DNA of 64,000 bases from an uncultured Cohaesibacter sp. (GCF_963666525.1 NZ_OY762905.1:4977001-5041000); one strand, 5' to 3'. Shown: positions 46,839 to 56,258, counted from the first letter of the stretch. The notes: generated by a model from the sequence alone, not told the origin. Made by a program: numbers and translations.

Positions 46839-47782
46839 CCATTCTGCAAATCAAGAATGCCGGCCCCATGATGACGGTGCAAGACCTCGGCCGCAAGGGC
46901 ATGCTCCATGCCGGTGTATCGCGCTGTGGCCCAATGGATGCACCATCCATGCGCCTTGCCAATGCGCTGGTTGGCAACTCCGACGCCTGCAGCGCAATCG
47001 AATTTGCCATGTTTGGCGGAACGCTTGCCGTCTCCGAACCAGTGCGCATCGCGGTCACCGGTGGAGAGATCGACGTCAAGATCAATGCGATTTCCGTTGC
47101 CCCTTGGGAAAGTCACTGGCTCAATCCCGGCGAGTTGTTGTCAATCGGCAGCATCACGGGGGCTGTATGGGGGTATGTTGCCATCTCTGGTGGGATCGAT
47201 GTTCCCGAGGCACTCGGATCCCGTTCAACGCACATCCGCACAGCAATTGGCGGGCTGGATGGTCGGTGCCTGAAAAAAGATGATATCCTCGATCTTGGCG
47301 AAACACCTCCGGCGCCATTGATGACCGTATCACAGAAACGCGCGTTCCATGGCAACGTCATCCGTGTCGTGCCTGGCCCGCAGGCAGACTATTTCGATAC
47401 GGGTAACTGGCAGACATTTTTGGGCAACCATTATCAGGTTTCCGCCAAGCGTGACCGCATGGCCCAGGCTTTGGAAGGGCCGGAAATCAACGCGGCCGGT
47501 GGGCACGACATCGTCTCTGACGGCACAGTTTTCGGCTCCATTCAGGTGCCCGGGTCTGGTCTGCCTCTGGTGCTGATGGCCGAACGGCAAACGACCGGCG
47601 GTTACCCCAAGATTGCGACGATTGCCTCTGTTGATTTGCCAAAGTTTGCGCAAACACCAACCGGCGCCCCGGTGCGCTTTGTTCGCATCACCGCAGAAGA
47701 GGCCGAGGATCTCCTGATTGCCGATCGCCAGACCATCAAGAACCAATTGGCCGACATCGTGCCAAAATCAGACCAGGCCTGA
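46835..47782 (+). CDS. pxpC: 5-oxoprolinase subunit PxpC (KipA family)
   Basis: 315 residues. TVQDLGRKGMLHAGVSRCGPMD at the N-terminus, ALVGNSDACSAIEFAMFGG, and the C-terminal GTVFGSIQVPGSGLPLVLMAERQTTGGYPKIA-type segment (residues about 230-262; LMAERQTTGGYPK) define the biotin-dependent-carboxylase-like KipA fold of PxpC. Coupled to pxpB by a 4-bp overlap. Confidence 0.9.
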   Translation: MTILQIKNAGPMMTVQDLGRKGMLHAGVSRCGPMDAPSMRLANALVGNSDACSAIEFAMFGGTLAVSEPVRIAVTGGEIDVKINAISVAPWESHWLNPGELLSIGSITGAVWGYVAISGGIDVPEALGSRSTHIRTAIGGLDGRCLKKDDILDLGETPPAPLMTVSQKRAFHGNVIRVVPGPQADYFDTGNWQTFLGNHYQVSAKRDRMAQALEGPEINAAGGHDIVSDGTVFGSIQVPGSGLPLVLMAERQTTGGYPKIATIASVDLPKFAQTPTGAPVRFVRITAEEAEDLLIADRQTIKNQLADIVPKSDQA

Positions 47783-47867
47783 CATTGAAACGACCAGACA
47801 GTCCCCGCAGACATGTCCAATAAGAACCAGCTGCCTTCCAGAGAACAATGGGAACAAAAACAATAAA

Positions 47868-48815
47868 ATGAAATGTTTGATAGTTCAGCCGATTCACGAG
47901 GTCGGCCACGCCATGCTCCGTGACGCGGGCATAGAGCCCGTTATGTGCCCATCACCGGACATGCAGACCGTTGCCCGCATGATACCTGGTTGTGACGCCG
48001 TCATCACCCGAGACGCAGGCTTTTCAGCAGAAGCCTGTGCTGCCAGCGACAAGCTCAGGGCCATCGTCGTTCACGGCGCTGGTCATGATGCTGTTGACAA
48101 GGAAGCCGCAACCGCACACGGCATCCTTGTCTGCAACACGCCGGGCCAGAACGCCAGATCCGTCTCCGAACTTGCCGTCGGCCTCATCCTTGCAGCGATG
48201 CGTCATATTCCCGAAGCCAATCGCAGTGAACGGGCGGGCGAAAAGGGATTCCGCGAGCGGGAAACCTACACCGAACTGACGGGCAAGACTGTGCTGATCG
48301 TCGGCTGGGGTTCTATCGGACGCGGGCTCGGCCACATGCTGAAGGCGGCCTTCAATGCGGATGTTCTTGTGTATTCTCCTCGCGCGCCCGAGGTCGATGG
48401 ATTCGAGCGTGTAGACAGCCTTGAGGACGGTCTCAAAAGTGCCGATGTGATCTCCCTGCACACGCCCATGCGGCCGGAAACCCGCCATATGATCCGGCGA
48501 GAAACGCTGAACATCACCAAAACCGGCGCGATCCTGATCAACACCGCCCGTGCGGGTCTGATCAATGAAGAGGATCTGGCCGAAGCCATTTTGTCAGGTC
48601 AGGTTGCCGCCGCAGCGCTTGATGTCTATTCGCATGATGCCCCGACCGGCCCTCTGGCCGAAACGGGCCATGTCATTTTTACGCCCCATCTTGGTGGGGC
48701 AACAACGGAAGCCATGAAACGGGTGGCCGTGGGCGCTGTTGGGCATCTTTTGAAGGCCCTGTCAGGTGAAAGACCGGAAACTGCCCTCAACGACCCCGGA
48801 AGAGAAATCCAATGA
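47868..48815 (+). CDS. D-2-hydroxyacid dehydrogenase
   Basis: 315 residues. Nucleotide-binding VGWGSIGRGLG near 150, catalytic Arg in NTARAGLINEEDL near 230, Glu in the following helix, and His in FTPHLGGAT near 280, the D-isomer-specific 2-hydroxyacid dehydrogenase triad. NAD(P)H-dependent interconversion of 2-oxoacids and D-2-hydroxyacids. Start ATG 47868 chosen from the family; ribosome site weak. It overlaps the M20 gene by 4 bp (ATGA). With the D-amino-acid transaminase it would handle the 2-oxoacid products (inference). Confidence 0.85.
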   Translation: MKCLIVQPIHEVGHAMLRDAGIEPVMCPSPDMQTVARMIPGCDAVITRDAGFSAEACAASDKLRAIVVHGAGHDAVDKEAATAHGILVCNTPGQNARSVSELAVGLILAAMRHIPEANRSERAGEKGFRERETYTELTGKTVLIVGWGSIGRGLGHMLKAAFNADVLVYSPRAPEVDGFERVDSLEDGLKSADVISLHTPMRPETRHMIRRETLNITKTGAILINTARAGLINEEDLAEAILSGQVAAAALDVYSHDAPTGPLAETGHVIFTPHLGGATTEAMKRVAVGAVGHLLKALSGERPETALNDPGREIQ

Positions 48816-50044
48816 ATGACGTTATCAGAGAAACCGTGAACCGCCTGCTAACCAGGATCAATGCCATTTCCGATCCCGGACCCGGCTTTACGCGCCCATC
48901 CTACAGCGCTCTGGAGAGCCAGGTTCATGACATCGTCATTGAAGAAGCCGAAGCGCTTGGCATGACCGTCACCCGTGATGCCGGTCTCAATCTGTTTGCC
49001 AGACTGCCGGGTAACGATCGGGAGGCAACACCACTCTACATCGGTTCCCATCTGGATACGGTTCCCATGGGCGGCGCCTATGACGGGCAGGCAGGCGTTG
49101 CCGGAGCTTTGGCACTGGTTGCGGCATTCGTGAAAAGCGGCAAGAAGCCGAAAACCGATATTGTCGTTACGGTTACGCGCGCTGAGGAAAGCGTCTGGTT
49201 CCCGGTTTCCTTTATTGGGTCTCGAGGCCTCCTTGGCCGTCTGGATCCGAAAGATCTGGAGGCCACACGGGCTGACACTGGTCGCACACTGGCGGACCAC
49301 ATGCGTGATTTGGGCGGAGACCCGAACGCCGTATTGAAAGGGGCCGGTCTGGAACCAGCTCAATTCATCGAGTTCCACATCGAGCAGGGCCCCGTTCTTG
49401 ACGACGCCAACGAACCCTTTGGTATCGTCAATGCGATCCGTGGCGGCTTGCGTTATCGAGAAGCCGTGATCGAGGGGGAATGGGCCCATTCCGGCGGAGC
49501 GCCACGCAATACCCGGTCTGATGTTGTGTTTGCCCTCGCAGATCTCATTGTCAAGATGGACGATCATTGGGGTAAACTGCTGGAAGAGGGCGCAGATCTT
49601 TCCGTAACGGTCGGGCGCATCGACGCAGCCACTCCGGAACATGCCTTTGCCAAGGTACCAGGGCGCCTCGAATTCTGCATCGACTTGCGCAGCGATAACG
49701 TGGCGGTGCTTGATCGTGCCGACGCGCTGCTCAAGGACGAAATCGCAGCCATTGAACAGAAGCGCGGAGTTGTCTTCAAATTGGGGACACAGTCGCGCAG
49801 CATGCCAACCGCGCTGTCACAAAAGCTGGGTGACAAGATCGAGGAAGCCGCCAAGTCGCAGGGCCTGTCCCCACGCCGAATGCGCTCTGGTGGCGGACAT
49901 GACGCGGCCGCCTTTGCCTTGGCCGGATGGGATTCGCTGATGGTGTTCATCCGCAACTGGAACGGCAGCCACAATCCCGATGAAGCCATGGACCCGGAAG
50001 ATCTGGTAACCGCAGTGAGCGTCGTTCACAAGGCATGGAGTTAG
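48812..50044 (+). CDS. M20 amidohydrolase (N-carbamoyl-L-amino-acid hydrolase type)
   Basis: 410 residues. IGSHLDTVPMGGAYDGQAG supplies the first metal ligands (His, Asp), AEES the catalytic Glu region, IEFHIEQGPVLD the later ligand, and GGGHDAAAFA the C-terminal His. This pattern matches allantoate amidohydrolase and N-carbamoyl-L-amino-acid hydrolase, which split ureido or amide bonds. In an island with PxpABC the substrate may be an N-carbamoyl amino acid formed by ring opening. The usual RFG-x-x-FxGS-like motif after AEE is altered to SVWFPVSFIGSRG. Confidence 0.83.
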   Translation: MNDVIRETVNRLLTRINAISDPGPGFTRPSYSALESQVHDIVIEEAEALGMTVTRDAGLNLFARLPGNDREATPLYIGSHLDTVPMGGAYDGQAGVAGALALVAAFVKSGKKPKTDIVVTVTRAEESVWFPVSFIGSRGLLGRLDPKDLEATRADTGRTLADHMRDLGGDPNAVLKGAGLEPAQFIEFHIEQGPVLDDANEPFGIVNAIRGGLRYREAVIEGEWAHSGGAPRNTRSDVVFALADLIVKMDDHWGKLLEEGADLSVTVGRIDAATPEHAFAKVPGRLEFCIDLRSDNVAVLDRADALLKDEIAAIEQKRGVVFKLGTQSRSMPTALSQKLGDKIEEAAKSQGLSPRRMRSGGGHDAAAFALAGWDSLMVFIRNWNGSHNPDEAMDPEDLVTAVSVVHKAWS

Positions 50045-50145
50045 CCTCGCATGAGAAAGGCCGATCTTTTGGCCAAACTTATGCGAAATCCAGTACACCA
50101 CGTAAATCTTGTCCAGTTCTTACACGATACAAAAATTTGCAGGAA

Positions 50146-51321
50146 ATGACATTGACAGACCAAGTAGAACTTATGCGAGGGCGCGAAGCTGCCTTTTTAC
50201 CCAAAGAGTTTGCTGAACGGCAGGCTCGTGCACAGAAAGCCGTCGCAGCTGCTGGCCACGATGTGCTTCTTGTGACTGGACCAGAAAATATCTACTGGCT
50301 GACCGGACGTCAGACCGCTGGCTATTTCGCTTTTCAGCTTCTCATTCTGCCCGCAGAAGGAGAGCCTACGCTGCTCGTGCGACAGCTGGAGTTTACGGGG
50401 ACTGTCGCCAACTGCTGGCTTGAAGACATCGTTGCCTACCAGGATGGAGAAGATCCAGCCGCCGCCCTCAACGCCATTCTCTCAAGCCGCAACTATGAAC
50501 GGGTTGCCATGGAACTTGATGGCTGGTTTGTTTCCCCCAAAATGGTCCGGCAAATTGAAGGATCTCTGAAGACAGGCTCACTCCGTGATGGATCGGGGAT
50601 TGTTGCGCCGCTGCGCATGATCAAGTCACCAGCCGAGCTTGAAGCCATACGTCACGCAGCGCGATACGCACAAGCTGGACTAATAGCCGGGATCGAAACC
50701 TGTGCAGCCGGTGTCGATGAAAATGCCATTGCCGCCTCGATGCTGGCAGATGCTGTTCGTCTGGGTTCGGAGACCATGGCAATGGAGCCGCTGGTTTCCT
50801 CCGGGCCCCGCAGCGGTTTGCCTCACATGACCTGGCGCAGGCGCGTTTTGGAGCCAGGAGACCCCGTTTTCCTCGAACTGGCCGGCAGCCATCTGCGCTA
50901 TCACTCCGCCTTGATGCGCACAGTCTGGATCGGCAAACCCTGCGAGGAAGCCCAGCGTATGATGGATTGTGCACTGCTGGCTCTCGAGCGTGCCCTTGAA
51001 GCCATACGCCCCGGAGCTCACTGCTACGAACCACATCTCGCCGCCCAGAAGGTTATTGACGACCACGGTTACACCGAAGCTTTCCGCAAGCGGATCGGCT
51101 ATTCGATGGGCGTCGCTTTTGCACCTGATTGGGGCGAGGGGGGGATTCTGAGCCTGTTCACCGGCATCGATCAGGAAATCAGACCCGGTATGGTGTTCCA
51201 CTTGCCCGCAACGCTGCGCTCCTATGGCAACTGGACCGTTGGCGCTTCGGAAACCGTGATCGTGACGGATACCGGGATCGATATCCTGTCAAACATTCCG
51301 CGCCAGATGTGTGTAAAATAG
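50146..51321 (+). CDS. M24/creatinase-fold hydrolase, ectoine-hydrolase (DoeA)-like
   Basis: 391 residues from ATG 50146; TTG at 50152 is an alternative with better AGGA spacing. N-terminal creatinase domain (TGPENIYWLTG near 40) and C-terminal pita-bread domain with RIGYSMGVAFAPDWGE and GMVFHLPATLR. The metal Asp pair of aminopeptidase P is absent (LELAGSHLRYHSALMRT has Glu and Ala there), so it should be a metal-free creatinase-type enzyme acting on C-N bonds. The closest characterised relative by pattern is ectoine hydrolase DoeA. Substrate not certain. 101 bp after the M20 gene. Confidence 0.75.
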   Translation: MTLTDQVELMRGREAAFLPKEFAERQARAQKAVAAAGHDVLLVTGPENIYWLTGRQTAGYFAFQLLILPAEGEPTLLVRQLEFTGTVANCWLEDIVAYQDGEDPAAALNAILSSRNYERVAMELDGWFVSPKMVRQIEGSLKTGSLRDGSGIVAPLRMIKSPAELEAIRHAARYAQAGLIAGIETCAAGVDENAIAASMLADAVRLGSETMAMEPLVSSGPRSGLPHMTWRRRVLEPGDPVFLELAGSHLRYHSALMRTVWIGKPCEEAQRMMDCALLALERALEAIRPGAHCYEPHLAAQKVIDDHGYTEAFRKRIGYSMGVAFAPDWGEGGILSLFTGIDQEIRPGMVFHLPATLRSYGNWTVGASETVIVTDTGIDILSNIPRQMCVK

Positions 51322-51331
51322 AAACAGACCA

Positions 51332-51355
51332 TGCCCAACCAAGTCCGGTTGGGCA
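51332..51355. terminator. Bidirectional terminator between the M24 gene and the gntR gene
   Basis: Stem TGCCCAACC / GGTTGGGCA (9 bp), 6-nt loop, between convergent genes; CTTCCTTTTT follows on the plus strand. Confidence 0.8.
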
Positions 51356-51365
51356 ACTTCCTTTT

Positions 51366-52007
51366 TCAGACCTGGGCAAGCCAGTCCAGAAACCGGATCC
51401 GAACATTGTCGAAGTGATGCTCCATGGCCGCACGGGCCTTGTCCGGATTACCCTCCGCGATTGCGTCAATGACGCCCAGATGATCCTGTGCCTGAGCAGA
51501 AAACTGATCATGGACGCGTGTGATCGTGCAGCGCCGTGCTGTCACCCTGAATTCACCCACGAGCCCCCGCAGAACGGGTAGGCCCGCGGCATCGATGACC
51601 GCGTTGTGAAATGCATCATCATGGTGCCAGAAGTCATCAAAGGCCATGTTGTTGTCTTCACTGAGACAATCCAGCATGACCTTGCGTGAAGCTTCCAGCG
51701 CCTTTGTCATGCCCTTTTCGGCGGCGCGGGCAGCCGCAGCGCCCTCGAGGATACGGCGGACCTGCACGATTTCAAGGAGCTGCTCTACCGAGACCCGGCG
51801 CACGAGAAGTGCCCCATTGTCCAGCCGGTAGACGACACCTTCTTTCTCGATACGCGAGATGGCAGACCGAAGAGGAGTTCTGGAAATGCCAAACTCTGTA
51901 GCAAGCCCGCGTTCAGTCAGTACGGCTTCGGGCTGATACTGCTGCGACAGGATCTTCTGCTTGATCGCATTATAGGCCTGCTGTGCGAGTGTTTCTTTTT
52001 CCGTCAT
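51366..52007 (-). CDS. GntR-family regulator, FCD subfamily (first)
   Basis: 213 residues if started at 52007; in-frame ATGs at 52052, 52067 and 52106 are possible and none has a clear ribosome site. Winged helix about 5-75 (LTERGLATEFGISRTPLRSAISRIEKEGVV), then an all-helical FCD ligand domain (DDFWHHDDAFHNAVIDAA, with the Asp and His residues that bind metal in this class). Probably controls the adjacent TRAP and catabolic genes. It follows a second GntR gene by about 100 bp on the same strand. Confidence 0.82.
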   Translation of the reverse strand: MTEKETLAQQAYNAIKQKILSQQYQPEAVLTERGLATEFGISRTPLRSAISRIEKEGVVYRLDNGALLVRRVSVEQLLEIVQVRRILEGAAAARAAEKGMTKALEASRKVMLDCLSEDNNMAFDDFWHHDDAFHNAVIDAAGLPVLRGLVGEFRVTARRCTITRVHDQFSAQAQDHLGVIDAIAEGNPDKARAAMEHHFDNVRIRFLDWLAQV

Positions 52008-52108
52008 ACCGTGCCCGTTACTGTTTGCTTCGCTGATTGAATAAAGGGTCATCTGAATTGACGCCATTCGACTGATGACGAGAGGCCAGGACACGGCCAA
52101 CCGCATTG

Positions 52109-52756
52109 TCAGGAAAGAGACCCCGAAGCCTCAAACCCTGCCAGACGCTCCAGAATGGCATTCTTGGCGTTGTCGATGTGCTCAGCCATCAATGCCATGA
52201 CCTGATCTTCCCGTTCCGCCAACAGCGCATCGAGAATGCGCAAATGCTCCTGATTGCCTTTGAGAAAGCGTCCTCGGACGCGGGTGTGGTCGAAGATGCA
52301 GGTGCGTAATCTCAAGTCATTGACTGTCGAAATAAGGGTCTGGTTATGGGTGGATGCCGTCAACATGCCATGAAAGGCCTCATCCACCTGCCAGTGCTCT
52401 TCGGCAATGGCCGGTCCGGCTTGCAACAGTCTCTCTATACGCACTCTCATTGTCTCAATCTGCTCCTTTGGCAGTTTGAGAGCCATGCGGGCCGAATAGA
52501 CTTCCAGCTCACGCCTCAAAAGGAAAATTTCTTCGACTTCCCCAGCGGTCAAAAGGCGCACACGAAGAAAGCGTCCGCTTTTTACCGCAAGCCCCTCGAC
52601 CTTGATGCGATCGATGGCTTCTCGCACCGGAGTGCGTGACATGTCGAGTTGCTCACCAAGCTTTGCTTCCTGCAGGGCATCTCCAACCTTCAGCTCGCCA
52701 GAAAAAATCATTTCGATGATTTGCGTGTAGGCGCGTTTTGCGAGCGGTTCGGACAT
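52109..52756 (-). CDS. GntR-family regulator, FCD subfamily (second)
   Basis: 215 residues from ATG 52756 (AAAGG upstream). Winged helix about 5-75 (DALQEAKLGEQLDMSRTPVREAIDRIKVEGL), then an FCD domain (EEHWQVDEAFHGMLTASTHN). It is distinct in sequence from the first GntR protein, so not a recent duplicate. Lies between the TRAP permease gene and the first gntR, all on the minus strand. Confidence 0.82.
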   Translation of the reverse strand: MSEPLAKRAYTQIIEMIFSGELKVGDALQEAKLGEQLDMSRTPVREAIDRIKVEGLAVKSGRFLRVRLLTAGEVEEIFLLRRELEVYSARMALKLPKEQIETMRVRIERLLQAGPAIAEEHWQVDEAFHGMLTASTHNQTLISTVNDLRLRTCIFDHTRVRGRFLKGNQEHLRILDALLAEREDQVMALMAEHIDNAKNAILERLAGFEASGSLS

Positions 52757-52874
52757 GGAGGCCTTTCTCTGCCCTGAGGGACCAATAATAGCCCTGCATG
52801 AGATCAATGAATATCAAAAACAAGAATGTTGGCGCAATCCTCAAACCGCGCCAACCCCATTTGGCTCCTGTATG

Positions 52875-54179
52875 TCAGTTGCGTGCAGCAAGACTGTCAG
52901 GCAACCAGGTCACAATGCCCGGGAAGACTGCAATCATGAGCACAAAGGCCGCCATGATCAGGAAGAATGGCATTGCGGCACGCGCGATCGTTCCGATCTT
53001 GTCGCCAGTCAAACGCTGAATGACAATAAGATTGAAACCAACCGGTGGCGTGATCTGAGCCATCTCGACTACCAGAACCAGGAAAACACCATACCAGACC
53101 TTGTCATATCCGGCTGCGAGCACCAGAGGCAAGGTGATGGGAAGCGTCATCACGATAGCAGACATCCCTTCCATGATGCAACCAAGGATCGCATAGAACA
53201 CCAGCAGAACAAAGATCAGTACCAACGGAGAAAGCTGGAGTGACTGGATGAACCCTGCGATATAGGCAGGCAGACCCAGATAGCCCAAGGAGACCGAGAG
53301 GAACATGGCGCCGACAATGATCAGGCCGATCATCGAAACAGTCTGAGCTGCGTGGAAAACAGCTTCAGCAAGGTTCTTCAAGTTGATGGACCGCTGCAGA
53401 AGGCCAATGACGATGGACCCGGCAACTCCGACGCCTGCCGCTTCGGTCGGGGAGGCGATACCGCCATACATCGAACCGATCACCGAGAGGATGAGGAGCA
53501 GAACCGGACCCAGGCCCATTAGTGCTTCGAACTTTTCGCTCCAGCTTGTCGACGGGGTCGCTTCACCAACCATGGCGGGATTGATCGTGGAGCGAATGGC
53601 CAGATAGGCCATGTAGGTCGCCGCAAGGCTGATACCCGGGACGATGCCCGCCATGAACAGCTTCAGGATCGATTCTTCGGCCAGAACGCCATAGATGATC
53701 ATGATAACGGACGGCGGAATGAGGAAGCCCAACGTACCGGCACCGGCTAGGCTGCCGATCACCATCTTGCGATCATACCCCCGACTGAGAAGCTCTGTAG
53801 CCGTAATGCGTCCGACTGTCGCTGTCGTTGCGGCGGAGGAACCGGAAACAGCGGCAAAAAGGGTACAGGCAAGAACGGTGATATGGCTCATTCGGCCAGG
53901 CAGACGGCGGGTCCATGGAGCAAGTCCACTGAACAGGGCCTCGGACAGACGGGTGCGGAACAGGATTTCAGCCATCAGGATGAAGAGCGGCAGCGCCAGC
54001 ATTTCCATGCTCACAGCGGAGTTCCAGATCTGCTGGGCCAGCAGTTTCGTGATCGGGAAGCTCGATTTGAAAATCGACATCGTTACGATGCCCGTACCGA
54101 CGAGACCCAGTCCGACCCAGACGCCAGCCCCGAGAATCAGGGCCAGAAGACCGATAAGAGAGAGAGTTAGTTTACCCAT
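52875..54179 (-). CDS. dctM: TRAP transporter large permease (DctM)
   Basis: 434 residues with about 12 hydrophobic segments, including the family segments LALPLFILMAEILFRT, TATVGRITATELLSRGYDRK, GTLGFLIPPSVIMIIYG and CIMEGMSAIVMTLPITLP. It transports a carboxylate-like solute with Na+ together with DctQ and the periplasmic DctP. Its ATG overlaps the dctQ stop by one base (TAATG). Confidence 0.93.
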   Translation of the reverse strand: MGKLTLSLIGLLALILGAGVWVGLGLVGTGIVTMSIFKSSFPITKLLAQQIWNSAVSMEMLALPLFILMAEILFRTRLSEALFSGLAPWTRRLPGRMSHITVLACTLFAAVSGSSAATTATVGRITATELLSRGYDRKMVIGSLAGAGTLGFLIPPSVIMIIYGVLAEESILKLFMAGIVPGISLAATYMAYLAIRSTINPAMVGEATPSTSWSEKFEALMGLGPVLLLILSVIGSMYGGIASPTEAAGVGVAGSIVIGLLQRSINLKNLAEAVFHAAQTVSMIGLIIVGAMFLSVSLGYLGLPAYIAGFIQSLQLSPLVLIFVLLVFYAILGCIMEGMSAIVMTLPITLPLVLAAGYDKVWYGVFLVLVVEMAQITPPVGFNLIVIQRLTGDKIGTIARAAMPFFLIMAAFVLMIAVFPGIVTWLPDSLAARN

Positions 54180-54721
54180 TATAGCTGGTCCTCGATATCT
54201 GCATCATTGTGGAGCGTTTCCCCTGACATTGTGCGGACCAGCTGCGCAAACATCTGGAGCGACAGAACAATGGCACCAATCACCATGACGGCTTGGGGAA
54301 TCCACAGAGGGGTTCTGACAACTGAAGAGGACGTCGAACCGCGATGGAAAGACAGCAATGCCATGTCGCTGACAGCAAACAGGATAGCCAGGCAAATGGC
54401 CAGACCAACCAGACAGGCCACGGCATCGAGAAGCTGCTTTCCTTTTTGTGGCAGATAATCGTGAATTGCGGTGACGCGCACATGGCCACCGGCCTTCAGG
54501 GTCGCGCCAGCGGAAAGAAAGACGCAGCCCCCCATCATGTAAGCCGCAAAATCCCAACTGAAGGGAAGGCTGGTACCCAGAAGGTTACGCGCTATGATTT
54601 CTGAGGCGATGAGTACAAAAATGGCAACCAGGCAAACTCCACCGACAATGCAGGCAATCCTGCTGATTTGATCGATCGGGTCGGTGATTGCCGAAAATTT
54701 CCGAACTTCGGACTCTGGCAT
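54179..54721 (-). CDS. dctQ: TRAP transporter small permease (DctQ)
   Basis: 180 residues, four transmembrane helices; NLLGTSLPFSWDFAAYMMGGCVFLSAG-type second helix (residues about 50-75), GHVRVTAIHDYLPQKG is the family segment after it. Forms the membrane unit with DctM. The gene is separated from dctP by a stem-loop. Confidence 0.88.
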   Translation of the reverse strand: MPESEVRKFSAITDPIDQISRIACIVGGVCLVAIFVLIASEIIARNLLGTSLPFSWDFAAYMMGGCVFLSAGATLKAGGHVRVTAIHDYLPQKGKQLLDAVACLVGLAICLAILFAVSDMALLSFHRGSTSSSVVRTPLWIPQAVMVIGAIVLSLQMFAQLVRTMSGETLHNDADIEDQL

Positions 54722-54803
54722 GGTTTAGTACCTGCAAACGGCGTTTCGCCAGAATGGTCTCGGCTGCAAGCTGGACATCCAAATCTGGCATGAAAATAGG
54801 GAA

Positions 54804-54831
54804 AGCCGCCCAGGCATTTGCCCGGGCGGCT
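54804..54831 (-). terminator. Stem-loop between dctP and dctQ
   Basis: AGCCGCCC-A-GGC / GCC-C-GGGCGGCT with an ATTT loop just after the dctP stop. Probably a partial terminator or mRNA-stabilising hairpin that gives more binding protein than permease. Confidence 0.65.
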
Positions 54832-54837
54832 CATATA

Positions 54838-55818
54838 TTAGTTGCGAACGGCCAGGTAGGCGTCGATGTAAGGAGCAGCTTCAGGAACGCGTGCCTTGAA
54901 CTCTTCCCAGAGCGGCTTGGCGCGCTTGATCAGTTCTGCTTTCAGCTCGGCAGATGGTGCCGTGACATCCATGCCATGTTCCTTTAGGACAGCAATTTTC
55001 TTCTGATCCTCAGCGCTGCTTGCCAGCCAGAATTCAGCTTCAAGCTTGATCGATGCAGTTTCGATAGCGGTCTGCTGTTCTTCGGTCAGTTCGTTCCATG
55101 CGTCGAGGTTCACCGTTACGAGGTTGCTCGAAGCCTGCCAGTTGAAGGTGCTCATGTTTTTCATGAATTCCCAGAAGGAACCGTCAACACCCGAAGAAGA
55201 GGACGTGGTCACGCCTTCGATGGTGCCTGCAGCGAGAGAAGGAACAACTTCACCCCAAGGCATCTGAAGCGGAGCAGCGCCAAGAGCGGTGAAGAAGTTC
55301 TGGCCGTTTGCGTCAACCACGCGCAGTTTCACGCCAGCAAGATCATCGATCGTCTTGATCGGGTTCTTGGTGTAGACAGCCTGACCCGGCCATGGAACCA
55401 TGTAGAGAAGCTTCTGGTTCATTGAAGCCGCAACTTCTTCGATCTTCGGACGGAAATATTTGTGCAGCAGAGCAAGGTCCGACATGGTCGGGGCAAGGTA
55501 CGGCAAGGTTTCGACACCAAGGATAGGTGCTTCACCAACCTGCTGGCTCATCAGGATATCTGCGATGGGAACAAGGCCGTCACGAACGGCTGCCATGCCT
55601 TCAGGGCCTTTGATACCCAGAGAACCACCTGCATGAACGGTAATGACGACTTCACCGCCGGTAACGTCTTTGACCGTCTCTGCAAACTTGATTGCGTCCT
55701 GGGTGTGGAAGTTGCCCTGCGGCCAAACGACAGACATGTCCCAGTTGGTTTCTGCATGGGCCTGTACGGCAGCAACAAGTGCGCCAGCTGCCAGAAGTGC
55801 GCGGAATGCTGATTTCAT
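54838..55818 (-). CDS. dctP: TRAP transporter periplasmic solute-binding protein (DctP)
   Basis: 326 residues. Signal peptide about 1-22 (ends VQAHA). The mature protein has the DctP fold, with the conserved Arg-containing VKLRVVDANGQNFFTALGAAP-type segment (residues about 165-185; GVKLRVVDANG), WGEVVPSLAAGTIEGVTT and the Phe-rich hinge. The Arg of KLRVVD usually binds a solute carboxylate, so the ligand is likely an acid. Transcribed first in the dctP-dctQ-dctM unit, divergent from the aminotransferase gene. Confidence 0.9.
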   Translation of the reverse strand: MKSAFRALLAAGALVAAVQAHAETNWDMSVVWPQGNFHTQDAIKFAETVKDVTGGEVVITVHAGGSLGIKGPEGMAAVRDGLVPIADILMSQQVGEAPILGVETLPYLAPTMSDLALLHKYFRPKIEEVAASMNQKLLYMVPWPGQAVYTKNPIKTIDDLAGVKLRVVDANGQNFFTALGAAPLQMPWGEVVPSLAAGTIEGVTTSSSSGVDGSFWEFMKNMSTFNWQASSNLVTVNLDAWNELTEEQQTAIETASIKLEAEFWLASSAEDQKKIAVLKEHGMDVTAPSAELKAELIKRAKPLWEEFKARVPEAAPYIDAYLAVRN

Positions 55819-55902
55819 TGGTATGATACCCTCTTTGTTCGGTTAAGCGATTGCCTGATTTTTTTGTTGCTAGAAATCGTCTTGCAATTTCGGTATGCCA
55901 CC

Positions 55903-55928
55903 TGTATGTCAAAACATGGAAAACATAC
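55903..55928. promoter_or_regulatory. Candidate GntR operator upstream of dctP
   Basis: TGTATGTCA (55903-55911) followed by ACATAC (55923-55928): GTATGT/ACATAC is a 6-bp inverted repeat. The 9-mer recurs in the pxpA/pxpB spacer. The wider spacer (55819-56258, 440 bp) has no other visible gene or element. Confidence 0.4.
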
Positions 55929-56258
55929 GATGGAAAAATAGGCAACGCAAGGGCATGCACAATAATTGAGCTAATTTTTTGAGTTTCGGAAGAAATGAGC
56001 ATAATACGAATGGCTAAAACCTCTGGCATTCGCTCATGTTTTTCGACTATCCCCAGAAACAGGGAACTTGTTGGTTATGATGTTGGTAAACAGCAATGTT
56101 CCGCACTCTGTGCGCCGAAGTGGAAAAAGTAGCTCCTGCAAAATCCCGTGGTTTCCTGATCGCTATCGTTTCGAGAGAGCTGGCCATGAGCTAGACTGGC
56201 TTCAGAAATGAAGTCTGTTTGGTTCTTCCAAAAATGGACTCAAACAAGGAAACTTATC

